DNA from: Pseudomonadota bacterium
Lineage (GTDB): Bacteria; Pseudomonadota; Alphaproteobacteria; Caulobacterales; Caulobacteraceae
Direction of reading: 5' to 3'
Assembly: GCA_020161365.1 (NCBI GenBank)
Contig: JAIUNU010000006.1
Coordinates: 62,001 to 126,000 of the forward strand
Length of the DNA stretch: 64,000 nt
The first letter of the stretch is position 1, and the number at the start of each line of letters is the position of its first letter. Position numbers and translations under genes: made by a program. This document shows, one piece after another, positions 34,113 to 42,687 of this stretch. The notes under the pieces are model-generated. The model saw only the letters and a list, made by a program, of their open reading frames with translations. It was not told the DNA's origin and ran no database searches.

Positions 34113-34424
34113 ATGATGGCGGACGGATCGCGCACACTCAGTGAGGCGGACCTGCGCTTCGTGAGCCTGTACCACCACGACGGCCGGTTTGTTCGGCGCG
34201 AAGGCGCCTTCGCCTTCTGCCGCCGCGACGCCGACGGCGGCCGAACCGTCCTGCACATGGAGTCGGCCGCCGATATCAGCCGCGCCGCCAACCCGGGTCA
34301 CGCCCATTGGGATTGGGCCGTCGCCAATGGCATGAACGAGTTGCTGGTCAGCGTCCGTGAGGCCGAGCAGGTCGACACCGGGATCGCGCTATCGGACCTG
34401 CGGTTCGCGCTGCGCTCGGTTTAG
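34113..34424 (+). CDS. Small protein of unknown function
   Basis: A 103-residue cytoplasmic-looking protein (MMADGSRTLSEADLRFVSLYHHDG...HWDWAVANGMNELLVSVREAEQVDTG). I recognise no family. ATG 34113 or 34116 follows AAAGGGGC; the frame open from 33885 includes sequence antisense to the stress-protein gene. Its last four bases overlap the 3' end of the chemoreceptor gene on the opposite strand. No signal peptide or membrane segment. Confidence 0.65.
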   Translation: MMADGSRTLSEADLRFVSLYHHDGRFVRREGAFAFCRRDADGGRTVLHMESAADISRAANPGHAHWDWAVANGMNELLVSVREAEQVDTGIALSDLRFALRSV

Positions 34425-36757
34425 AACTCTTCCCATTCGCCTGGGCGCTCGGCCGGTGTCACCTTCAGCGCGTTCGCGCCTTGGACGTAACGCTGGCGGA
34501 AGGTCTCACGGACCGGCGCAGCCGTCGCACGCTGAACGGAGACCGGGCGGCGCTGGGGCAACTCACGAACCTCTGCGCCAACCTGGAAGCGGGCGATCAG
34601 GCGCTCAAGCTGGGCGGCCTCGTTGGATAGCGCATGGCTCGCGGCGGTCGACTGCTCGACCATGGCGGCATTCTGCTGGGTGACCTGATCCATCTGGTTC
34701 ACGGCCTGGTTCACTTCAGCCAGCCCCACCGCCTGTTCCTTGGAGGACGCGGCGATCTCGCCGACCAGTTCGTTGATCTCGGCGACCTGGACAAGGATTT
34801 CGCGCAGGGTCTCGCCGGTCTCGCCCACCAGCTTCACGCCCTTGCCGACCTGCTGGGTCGAGGCGCTGATCAGCCCCTTGATCTCCTTGGCGGCGTCGGC
34901 AGAGCGCTGCGCCAGGGCCCGTACTTCCTGGGCGACGACCGCAAAGCCGCGCCCGGCTTCGCCCGCTCGAGCGGCCTCCACCCCGGCGTTCAGCGCCAGC
35001 AGGTTGGTCTGGAAGGCGATCTCGTCGATGACGCCGATGATCTGGGTAATCGACTGAGACGACTTTTCGATGCCGCCCATGGCCTGGACGGCCTCCTCGA
35101 CCACCGCGCCGCTACGCTCGGCGGCGGCCTTGGCGGTCATGGTGACTTGCCGGGCGCGTTCGGCGCCTTCGGAACTGCGGCGCACGGTGGCCGTGATCTG
35201 ATCCAGCGCGGCGGCGGTCTGCTCCAGGCCGGCGGCTTGTCGCTCCGTGCGCTGGGCGAGGTCGTCGGCGGCGATGCTGATCTCGGAGCAGCCGCTCTTG
35301 ATGCTGCGCGCGGCATTGAGAATGCCGGCCATGGTCGCCTGCAGGCTTTCCACTGCGGCGTTGAAATCGCGCGGCATCTTCACCGCGTCGCCCTGGAACT
35401 CGTCCTCGCGCATCCGCCAGATCAGGTCGCCGTCGGCCAGGCGCTCCATGCCTTCGCCCAGGTTGGCGACGGCCTTGGCCTGGGCGCGCGCGAAGGCTTC
35501 GGCCTCTTCGGCGTGTCTCTGGCGTTCGGCCTCAGCGGCGGCGCGCTCGGCCTCCTGCTCAGCGCGTCGGCGTTGCCCGTCGGCCAGGTCATGGCGGAAT
35601 CCATCGAGGGCGCGCGCGATCGCGCCGATCTCGTCGCCGCCCTCGACCCCGGGCACGGCCTCATCATAGCGCCCCGCGCTGAGGCGATCGACGGACCGCG
35701 TCAAGCCGGTCAGTGGGGTCTTCACCAAGCTCACGCTGGCCAGGAAGAGGGCCGCCAGGACGCTGGACGTGATCAGGACTCCGCCCACCAGCAGGAACTT
35801 GGCCAGGCGGTCGGCCGGGCCGGTGATGGCCGCGACCGGTACATCCATGACCAGGGCCCAGCGCGCATTCAATTCAGGGATAGCGATCGGACGAACCAGT
35901 CGGATCATCGGCTCATCGCCGACCTTAACGCCCTCTATCTCAATAGCCTCGCCGCCGGCGAGCACCCCACGTACGCCGCCCGCATTGGCGTCCGCATACG
36001 GCTTCAGGCGCTGGTTGACGTCGGGATGCGCGACCCATTGGCCGCCGGCCGACACCAGCATCACGCGACCACCGCCCAGCGGACGCATCTTGCCGAGGAC
36101 CTGAGACAGATTGTCGAGCGACATGTCGAGGCCCGCGACACCAATCAGCTTGCCGCCCGACATCACCGGGTAGGCGACGGAGGTCATGGCGACCTGCCCG
36201 CCCTTGATCGACTCCAGATAAGGCTCGACCAGGCTCGACTGACCGCTCTTGGCGACGCCGGTATAGTAGTCCTCTTGGAAGTCGCTGCCGTCCGTTTCGA
36301 GCTCAAGGGTCGGCGCGCCGTTGTCGTTCACCCAGTAAACCGAAAAGCGGCCGTCCTTGTTCGACGCCGTGGCGCTGTCGCCGACGTGCTCGGCGTCCCT
36401 GCCGTCCAGCGCGTTAGGCTCGGCCATGAACCAGGCGCCCATCACGCTTTTGGTGGCCAGGACATTGGGCTTGACGATGGCCATGTACTTGTCGCGATCG
36501 ACCAAGCCGGCCTCATGCGCGGAGGCGATGGAACCGCTCATGGCGCGCGTGGCGGCTGCGGCCGCGTCGATGTCGGCGCGGACCTTGTCGATCGCCTCCT
36601 CGCTCACCGCGTCCGCATATTGGTTGGACAGGGTGGACACGATCGTGCCGGTGTGGGTCGAGACCGCCACAGCGGCGGCGACGAGAAGAACGCCGATCGC
36701 CAGGCCCGCCACCAGGATCAGCTTCCAGGCGATGGTCAATCGACGGAACGCAGTCAT
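34421..36757 (-). CDS. Methyl-accepting chemotaxis protein (dCache, double HAMP)
   Basis: A 778-residue chemoreceptor. Membrane segments at about 10-33 and 321-345 bracket a periplasmic dCache domain (DYYTGVAKSGQSSLVEPY, GVAGLDMSL). A HAMP domain follows (about 345-400), then a coiled-coil and second HAMP-like region, and the signalling domain with the tip EVRALAQRSADAAKEIKGLI. The C terminus EWEEF resembles the CheR/CheB docking pentapeptide. Ligand is unknown, though the starch locus follows immediately upstream. A CtrA-like site lies about 60 bases before the start. Confidence 0.94.
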   Translation of the reverse strand: MTAFRRLTIAWKLILVAGLAIGVLLVAAAVAVSTHTGTIVSTLSNQYADAVSEEAIDKVRADIDAAAAATRAMSGSIASAHEAGLVDRDKYMAIVKPNVLATKSVMGAWFMAEPNALDGRDAEHVGDSATASNKDGRFSVYWVNDNGAPTLELETDGSDFQEDYYTGVAKSGQSSLVEPYLESIKGGQVAMTSVAYPVMSGGKLIGVAGLDMSLDNLSQVLGKMRPLGGGRVMLVSAGGQWVAHPDVNQRLKPYADANAGGVRGVLAGGEAIEIEGVKVGDEPMIRLVRPIAIPELNARWALVMDVPVAAITGPADRLAKFLLVGGVLITSSVLAALFLASVSLVKTPLTGLTRSVDRLSAGRYDEAVPGVEGGDEIGAIARALDGFRHDLADGQRRRAEQEAERAAAEAERQRHAEEAEAFARAQAKAVANLGEGMERLADGDLIWRMREDEFQGDAVKMPRDFNAAVESLQATMAGILNAARSIKSGCSEISIAADDLAQRTERQAAGLEQTAAALDQITATVRRSSEGAERARQVTMTAKAAAERSGAVVEEAVQAMGGIEKSSQSITQIIGVIDEIAFQTNLLALNAGVEAARAGEAGRGFAVVAQEVRALAQRSADAAKEIKGLISASTQQVGKGVKLVGETGETLREILVQVAEINELVGEIAASSKEQAVGLAEVNQAVNQMDQVTQQNAAMVEQSTAASHALSNEAAQLERLIARFQVGAEVRELPQRRPVSVQRATAAPVRETFRQRYVQGANALKVTPAERPGEWEEF

Positions 36758-36813
36758 GACAAGGATCTCCGGCCGCGAGGTCGCTGTTTAAGCTCCACTT
36801 CGCGGCGGAAACC

Positions 36814-36828
36814 CTAAAGGCGCGTTAA
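36814..36828 (+). promoter_or_regulatory. CtrA-like site (CTAA-N7-TTAAC) upstream of chemoreceptor
   Basis: CTAA at 36814, seven bases, TTAA at 36825 and a following C match the CtrA consensus TTAA-N7-TTAAC except for one base. It is 57-71 bases before the chemoreceptor start on the minus strand, a plausible promoter position. One site alone is weak evidence. Confidence 0.4.
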
Positions 36829-36882
36829 CCACGTTCCAGGAATGCGCGACTGCGACATTGGCGCGCACCTCACCCACCTACC

Positions 36883-39198
36883 CTACCGCGAGTAACGCGC
36901 CTTGACCGGCGCATAGTTGTCCCAAACCTGCCCGTCGCTGACCGACCGCAGGAGCTTGATGTACTCGGCATGGCTCCACGCCAGGGGGGTCGCCGAATCG
37001 GTCCCCTCGCCCCGGACATAGCTGTGGGGGCTATCCGCCCCGACGCCGTCCCACACCTGCTCCGGGATCATCAGCCCGTCGTTGGCGAACAGTTCCATCG
37101 CCTTGACGTAAGTCTCCCGGATCGACTTCACAGCCGCCGGGGAGGGCTTGCCGGCGAGGCCCGCCAACGCCAGTTCGTAGTGCCCGCGCTCGCCGGTAAA
37201 GATCGGCCAAACACGACCACGCTGACCAGGACGCATCTGATTGTCGGCGCCGTAGTTCGCGCCGGTCTTGGTGTCCTCGCCGTAGCCATCGACGCCGTAG
37301 CGCCGCCAGCCGGGAAAACTTCCCTCCACACCGGGGAACTTGAAGCTGTAGCGGACGCGATAGAGGTCCTCGAGCGACTCGTCGTCCAGCTCGGGCAGGC
37401 TGGCGACGATCGCCGGATCATCGGCGCGACGAACCCCGTAGCGCACCAGCTCAAGGAAGCCGGCGTCCAGCATCCTGTCTTCCGCTACGGGAGCCTGCCC
37501 GTTGCGCTCCTCGACAGGGCTCTTGTTGTTCGGATCCTGGTCGCTGTTCAGGCGCAGATAATAGTGGCCGTCGCCGAACGTCCCCTTCGTGGTGACCATC
37601 CGAGCCTCGAGCTTACCGGCATAGTCGTCGGCGGTCTTCCGATAGAGCTCAGCCGAGCCCGTATCGCCGGCGGCGTCAGCGATGTCGCCGGCGACCACAA
37701 GGCCCGCGATCACGGCCGCGGTCGTCGAGGGCGAGTAACCGCCCTGCTCTTCCCAGCGTTCCTGCTGAGTGAAGGGCGGTGTGATAGTCGCGGTGTTCCA
37801 ATCCAGATTGACCTTGCCGCCTTTGACCAGGAAATCGGCCGCCGGCTTCAACATCTTGCCGTAGAACGCCTTCAGTTCGGCGTCCGGCAGCCAGCCCAGT
37901 TTCCAGAGCTTCCAGCCCAGCATGATCGGCATGGCCGTCTGGTCGAGCTGGACCCCGACCCATTCGGGCGTACCGTCCACGTGCGACTTCTGCAGGAACC
38001 AGCCGCCATCGCCCTTGTTGCCCGGCGTTTTGGGCCCGACCTGGACCGTGGGCAGATAGTGGAAGGCCGCCAGCGGCGTCTCCTTGTCGCCCAGGGCCGC
38101 CAAAGCCATGGCGCACTGATAGAAGTCGCGCGGCCAGACGGCCTTGTAGCCGGTCGATGACTTGGTCGCGTCGACCGTGTCGCCCCAAGGATTGGACAAC
38201 GAGGCGATCAACGCGCCGGCGTAGGTGCGGTCTTCCTGCACCTTCAGCATGAGGGCGCTGGCCTGGAGAAGCTTACCGCCGTCCTCCGACGCCTCGCGCA
38301 GACGCGGCAGTTCGTTCAGCGAGGCCAGATAGTCCTCCCAGCCCAGATGCGGGCCCTCGCCGTTGTAGCGCGCCAGCACCTCGGCGTAGCCAGTCTTAAG
38401 CGTCGCGGCTGCGGCCTGATCGGCGGCCTTGGCGTCAGCGCCGAAGCCGATCACCACGTCAAAGGTCTCGGACTTGGCGACCTTGGGCAGCTGTCCGGCC
38501 AGAACGATCGCCCCCTTCGCCGAGGTCGTGCTCGCCTTCAACGCGGCCAGAGCATCGCTATCCTTCAGCACGCTGGCCGAGGCCTTGGCGAAGGGCTTGC
38601 TGACCCTGAGGCTGAGGAAGGCCTTGCCCTCGCTCGCTGTCAGCGCCGAGGTCGAGGCCGCGCCGAGGTCGCCGCCGCCGGTATTGGCCATGTGCGGCTC
38701 CAGCAGCAGGGTCGGCGTCACAGCCCCCTTGAGGGCCGTCACGGTCACGCGGACGAACAAGGCGTTGCGGTCCGGATCCGTGAAGATCCGCTTCTCGATC
38801 ACGAAGCGGCCTTGGCGGTCGCTGGTGGTGACCTTGTAGGCCGGCGACAAGGGTCGGCCGGCGGCGTCCACGTGCAGGTACTCGGTCTTGGAGGTCGTAT
38901 CCGCGCCCTCGATCGCCAAGCCGGTCGCCGTCTCGACGGCGATCCGCATCTGCTTGATCTGCGCTTCGTGGATCAAGCCGTACATGGTCTCGGTCAAGAC
39001 GCCGTCGGCGATCGAGAACCAGACCTTGGACACCGCCCCGGTCTTGCCGCCCGCCTTGTAGGCGCCGTCGACATAGGCCTCATAGGCGGCGCCGACGCCG
39101 GTCTTGGCGGAATAGGCCCAGGTGGTGGGCGCGGCTTGGACGGCGGTGGCGATCGCCGTCGCGGCAGAGACCAGGGCGAAGGCTTTGAACGTGCGCAT
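36883..39198 (-). CDS. GH15 glucoamylase (glucan 1,4-alpha-glucosidase), exported
   Basis: A 771-residue exported enzyme releasing glucose from starch ends. Signal peptide FKAFALVSAATAIATAVQA (cleavage near 22). An N-terminal glucodextranase-type beta domain (about 25-290) precedes the (alpha/alpha)6 catalytic domain with AVWPRDFYQCAMALAALGD, WVGVQLDQTA, QERWEEQGGYSPSTTAAV (containing the catalytic acid Glu) and SPHSYVRGEGTDSATPLAWSHAEYIKL. It lies 33 bases downstream of the sugar permease on the same strand, as part of the maltodextrin locus. Confidence 0.94.
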   Translation of the reverse strand: MRTFKAFALVSAATAIATAVQAAPTTWAYSAKTGVGAAYEAYVDGAYKAGGKTGAVSKVWFSIADGVLTETMYGLIHEAQIKQMRIAVETATGLAIEGADTTSKTEYLHVDAAGRPLSPAYKVTTSDRQGRFVIEKRIFTDPDRNALFVRVTVTALKGAVTPTLLLEPHMANTGGGDLGAASTSALTASEGKAFLSLRVSKPFAKASASVLKDSDALAALKASTTSAKGAIVLAGQLPKVAKSETFDVVIGFGADAKAADQAAAATLKTGYAEVLARYNGEGPHLGWEDYLASLNELPRLREASEDGGKLLQASALMLKVQEDRTYAGALIASLSNPWGDTVDATKSSTGYKAVWPRDFYQCAMALAALGDKETPLAAFHYLPTVQVGPKTPGNKGDGGWFLQKSHVDGTPEWVGVQLDQTAMPIMLGWKLWKLGWLPDAELKAFYGKMLKPAADFLVKGGKVNLDWNTATITPPFTQQERWEEQGGYSPSTTAAVIAGLVVAGDIADAAGDTGSAELYRKTADDYAGKLEARMVTTKGTFGDGHYYLRLNSDQDPNNKSPVEERNGQAPVAEDRMLDAGFLELVRYGVRRADDPAIVASLPELDDESLEDLYRVRYSFKFPGVEGSFPGWRRYGVDGYGEDTKTGANYGADNQMRPGQRGRVWPIFTGERGHYELALAGLAGKPSPAAVKSIRETYVKAMELFANDGLMIPEQVWDGVGADSPHSYVRGEGTDSATPLAWSHAEYIKLLRSVSDGQVWDNYAPVKARYSR

Positions 39199-39231
39199 GG
39201 CGAGGACCTCGTCAGGCTTGAAGGAAAAGGA

Positions 39232-40743
39232 TCATGCGGCCGCGCCGACGCCCTGGTCACGGACCAGGAACGTCGCGGCGGCGGCCAGCGCGAAGGACAG
39301 AGCGCCCAGGACGAGCGCGAAAATCGGCTGATTGCCGAAAAAGGTCTTAAGCAGCAGGCCCAGCAGCGTCGCCGCCAGCAACTGCGGGACGACGATGAAG
39401 ACGTTGAAGATGCCCATGTAGACGCCCATCTTCCGAGCCGGCAGGGCTCCAGCGAGGATCGAGTACGGGGCAGACAGGATCGAGCTCCAGGCGAAGCCGA
39501 CCCCCACCATGCCGATCAGCAGCCACTTGGGGTCGCGGATCACCAGGAACGACAACAGCCCCAGCGCGCCCAGGCACAGACAAGTCGCATGGCTGATACG
39601 ACGGTTAGTCAGCCGAACCATCAGCGGGATCACCAGCGCGGCGAGCGCCGCCACACCGTTATAGACCGCGAACAGCACGCCGACCCAATCTGCGCCTTCG
39701 TTGTAAGCCTTCGACGAAGCGTCGACAGCGCCGAAGTGGACCGCCGCCACGGCGGGCGTGGTGTAGATCCACATGGCGAACAACCCAAACCACGAGAAGA
39801 ACTGCACCACCGAAAGTTGGCGCATGGTCTTGGGCATCCGGAAGAAGTCCGCCAGTACTTCGGAAAAGCCGTTATCGGTGCGCCCGATCCGCTTGAACCG
39901 CGCGCCCGCCACGCCCGCACCGCCGAAGACGAACAGAAGCGCGGCCAGGACATAGAGCTCCTTCTCCAGACCCGCGCCCCAGACCACAAGCGCCAGCATC
40001 GCGCCCAGCAGAACGCCCCCGAGCCCCAAGGCGATGTAGGCGTTGACGGAGGGCTCGGGAGCCTCCTCCGGTTCGCGGCCAGTGAGCTCGCGCTCGGCCT
40101 TTTCGAAGGCGGAAAGCTGCTCGGGGCTATACTCGCGGGTGGTGAACACCGTCCACAGCACCGCCATCAGCAGGCCCGCCCCGCCTGTGTAGAAGGCGAT
40201 CCGCACCGAGTCCGGCACTTGGCCGGCGGGCGCGGTGTTGGCCACGTCGAACCAGTTGGTCAGCATCCAGGGCAAGGCTGAGGCGAAGACCGCGCCGAGC
40301 CCGATGAAGAAGCTCTGCATTGCATAGCCAGCGGCGCGTTGCTCGTCGGGCAGGTTGTCGCCGACAAACGCGCGGAAGGGCTCCATGGTGATGTTGATCG
40401 ACGCGTCCATGATCCAGAGCGCCGCCGCCGCGACCCAGAGGGTCGGCGAGTTGGGCATGACCAACAAGGCCAAGGTCGTCAGGATCGCGCCCCAGAAGAA
40501 GTAGGGCCGGCGCCGCCCGAACCGCCCCCAGGTCTTGTCGCTGAAATGGCCGATGATCGGCTGGACCAGCAGCCCCGTGGCCGGCGCGGCGATCCACAGG
40601 ATCGCAAGGTGGTTCACATCCACGCCGAGAGACTGGAAGATGCGGCTGGTGTTGGCGTTCTGCAGACCGAAACCGATCTGGATCCCGAAGAATCCAAAGC
40701 ACATGTTCCAGATTTGCAGGAAACTCAGCCTCTGCCTGGCCAT
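39232..40743 (-). CDS. MFS sugar transporter (maltose/maltodextrin permease, SLC45-like)
   Basis: A 503-residue inner-membrane transporter of about 12 segments, resembling the SLC45/GPH-type sugar-proton symporters found in bacterial maltose and sucrose loci. QIWNMCFGFFGIQIGFGLQNANTSRIF and PIIGHFSDKTWGRFGRRRPYFFWGA are diagnostic. ATG 40743 has GGAGGAT just upstream. It is divergent from the LacI-family regulator and followed by glucoamylase. It presumably carries maltose or maltodextrins imported by MalA into the cytoplasm. Confidence 0.91.
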   Translation of the reverse strand: MARQRLSFLQIWNMCFGFFGIQIGFGLQNANTSRIFQSLGVDVNHLAILWIAAPATGLLVQPIIGHFSDKTWGRFGRRRPYFFWGAILTTLALLVMPNSPTLWVAAAALWIMDASINITMEPFRAFVGDNLPDEQRAAGYAMQSFFIGLGAVFASALPWMLTNWFDVANTAPAGQVPDSVRIAFYTGGAGLLMAVLWTVFTTREYSPEQLSAFEKAERELTGREPEEAPEPSVNAYIALGLGGVLLGAMLALVVWGAGLEKELYVLAALLFVFGGAGVAGARFKRIGRTDNGFSEVLADFFRMPKTMRQLSVVQFFSWFGLFAMWIYTTPAVAAVHFGAVDASSKAYNEGADWVGVLFAVYNGVAALAALVIPLMVRLTNRRISHATCLCLGALGLLSFLVIRDPKWLLIGMVGVGFAWSSILSAPYSILAGALPARKMGVYMGIFNVFIVVPQLLAATLLGLLLKTFFGNQPIFALVLGALSFALAAAATFLVRDQGVGAAA

Positions 40744-41064
40744 CGATCCTCCACCGCCCGACCGCCGGTTAACCCGGCTGGTTCGCAAAATTTTTCATTG
40801 CGCTTTGCAGGTGGCATTTGCGCACGCACCGCCGCCACGCGCAACGCCAAATCCATGACTGATTGAGCGATTTTCCTCTTTCAAATCTCGTTCACGACCT
40901 CACCAGCTCCACTGATTCGGTACCGCCTCCTACTTCTTTGCAAGAGTTTTCAATTTCAACTTTCGACTTGAGGTCGGTCCAGCCCGCTTGCAAACACCGT
41001 CGAAGCGCGTCTTATGGCCTCCTGAAAAATTTGCAGAAATCTTTGCATCAGGGACGGGTTCAGG
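40744..41064. promoter_or_regulatory. Divergent promoter region, permease/LacI regulator, with TTGCAR boxes
   Basis: This 321-base gene-free stretch is AT-richer than its surroundings and holds the promoters of both genes. TTGCAA at 40938 is followed ten bases later by TTTCAA (40948). Closer to the regulator, TTGCAG at 41031 and TTGCAT at 41043 are 12 bases apart. A further CTTGCAAA lies at 40987. They match hexamers before the amylase and malA genes and are the likely binding sites of the divergent LacI-family regulator. Confidence 0.6.
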
Positions 41065-42075
41065 GTGAGCAAGGGCGCGACGCGACTGGAAGACCTAGCC
41101 AAGCTGGCGGGCGTTTCGATCTCCACCGCTTCGCGCGCCCTCAATGACAGCCCGGCGGTCAACAAGCGCACCAAGCAGCTGATCTGGAAACTGGCGCGGG
41201 AGATGGACTACCCCTTCCGCCGATACATGCCCGCCGGCCCGATCGGCGCCGAGGCGACCATCGCCATCGTCACGCCGCGCCCGCAGGGCCGGGGCAGCAG
41301 CATGTCCGACCCGTTCTTCCTGGAACTCCTGGCCGGGGTCGGCGAGGCGGCGAGAGAGCGGGGCTGCGACGTGATCCTGTCGCATATCGCCCCGACCAAT
41401 TTCGACGACCTCTCCGAGGCCATGACCACCAGCCGGGCGGAGGGCGTGATCTTCCTGGGCCAAAGCTCGCTGCACGCCGCATTCAATCGTCTGGCGGAGA
41501 CCGAGAACCGCTTCGTGGTCTGGGGCGCGCAACTCCCGGACCAGAACTATTGCTCAGTAGGCTCCGACAATCTGATGGGCGGGCGCCGCGCGACGCTTCA
41601 TCTCCAGCGCCTGGGCCGCAAACGCATCGTCTTCCTGGGAGACACCGAGGCGCCGGAAGCCATGCAGCGCCATCGCGGCTATCTGGACGCGCTGGAGCAC
41701 GCCAAGCTAGGCGTTGATCCCGACCTGATCGTCCCGGCCCACTTTGAAGTCGAGTCGGCCGAAGCGGCGGTCGACAGCTTGATCCACAACGGCGTCACCT
41801 TCGACGGCGTGGTCGCGGCCTCGGACCTGATCGCTCTGGGCGCGATCCGCGCCCTGAAACACGCGGGCCTCTCGGTTCCGGGCGACGTCTCGGTGATGGG
41901 CTTCGACAATGTGCCCTTCAGCCGCTACGCCAGCCCCGCCCTGTCGACCATCGCCCAAGATACCGCCAAGGCGGGACGACTGATGGTCTCCAAGCTGCTC
42001 GACAGTGGCGAACGCGCCAGCCGTTCCGAGCGCGTGCCGACGGATCTGATCATCCGCGAGAGCTGCGGAGGCTAA
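41065..42075 (+). CDS. LacI family transcriptional regulator of the maltodextrin locus
   Basis: A 336-residue repressor-type protein. The HTH is residues 7-26 (LEDLAKLAGVSISTASRALN) followed by the hinge region, then a periplasmic-binding-protein-like effector domain (ATIAIVTPRPQG, SVGSDNLMGGRRATLHLQRLGRKRIVFLGD, GVVAASDLIALGAIRAL, VMGFDNVPFSRYASPALSTI). It starts at GTG 41065 with GGTTCAGG upstream. Divergent position from the permease and the shared TTGCAR boxes support control of the maltose genes; the ligand is inferred as a maltooligosaccharide. Confidence 0.91.
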   Translation: MSKGATRLEDLAKLAGVSISTASRALNDSPAVNKRTKQLIWKLAREMDYPFRRYMPAGPIGAEATIAIVTPRPQGRGSSMSDPFFLELLAGVGEAARERGCDVILSHIAPTNFDDLSEAMTTSRAEGVIFLGQSSLHAAFNRLAETENRFVVWGAQLPDQNYCSVGSDNLMGGRRATLHLQRLGRKRIVFLGDTEAPEAMQRHRGYLDALEHAKLGVDPDLIVPAHFEVESAEAAVDSLIHNGVTFDGVVAASDLIALGAIRALKHAGLSVPGDVSVMGFDNVPFSRYASPALSTIAQDTAKAGRLMVSKLLDSGERASRSERVPTDLIIRESCGG

Positions 42076-42118
42076 GGCCCGCCCAGCCTCCAGGCAGGAA
42101 AGGGCACGGAACAGGCCC

Positions 42119-42592
42119 TCAAGGGGCCGCTGTATGATCGATGCTGAACGTCCTCGCCATGCGCCACTGTCCGTCGGCTCCAAGCCGCCACAGAATTGAG
42201 AACCGCGCCTGGCCGGCGAGACGTTCGCGCCCCTCCCCTTTTCGCTCGTAGAAGCGGTGCGCCCCCTCTTCGACGGCGCCAAAGCCTGGAATGGCATAGA
42301 CCTTCAGCGTCCCGGGGACCAATTCGCGGCGAGACCGCCAAGCGTCTGGCGCAAGCTTGGCGGCGCAACTCTTGGCATAGTCGGCGACAAAGGCCTTACG
42401 ATCCATGGCCCCGCCCTTGTCGTGATAGAACTCCATGTCGTCCGTCACGAGCGCCGCCAGGGCGGCCGGATCACACCCTGCAAACATCACGTCGAACAAC
42501 AAGGCGTCCCGCGCCGCGATGACCTGGGTGAGGCTAGGCTCCGTCGCGTCGAGGACCATGGTCGCAGCGAGTGCGGCGAGGGAAACGAACAT
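42119..42592 (-). CDS. Exported SnoaL-like (DUF4440/NTF2) domain protein
   Basis: A 157-residue protein with a short hydrophobic N terminus (FVSLAALAATMVLDA, possible signal) and a cone-shaped NTF2-like fold (VIAARDALLFDVMFAGCDPAALAALVTDDMEFYHDKGG). DUF4440 proteins bind small hydrophobic ligands; no catalytic role is evident. It lies between the LacI regulator (convergent) and the alpha-glucosidase (upstream, same strand, about 95 bases) and may be a passenger of the locus. Confidence 0.8.
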   Translation of the reverse strand: MFVSLAALAATMVLDATEPSLTQVIAARDALLFDVMFAGCDPAALAALVTDDMEFYHDKGGAMDRKAFVADYAKSCAAKLAPDAWRSRRELVPGTLKVYAIPGFGAVEEGAHRFYERKGEGRERLAGQARFSILWRLGADGQWRMARTFSIDHTAAP

Positions 42593-42687
42593 CGCGGGCT
42601 CCGAGGTTTAGCGCAGCCCTGGATCCTGCATTCGCCAACCCATGTCGCGTGAATTCGCCGTCATCCGACAGGCTCAGCGCATCCTTG

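Noticed and set aside
34634..36817. 727-residue open frame antisense to the chemoreceptor
   Set aside because: Low-complexity Gly/Leu/Asp-rich translation, no ribosome site and complete overlap with a certain gene.
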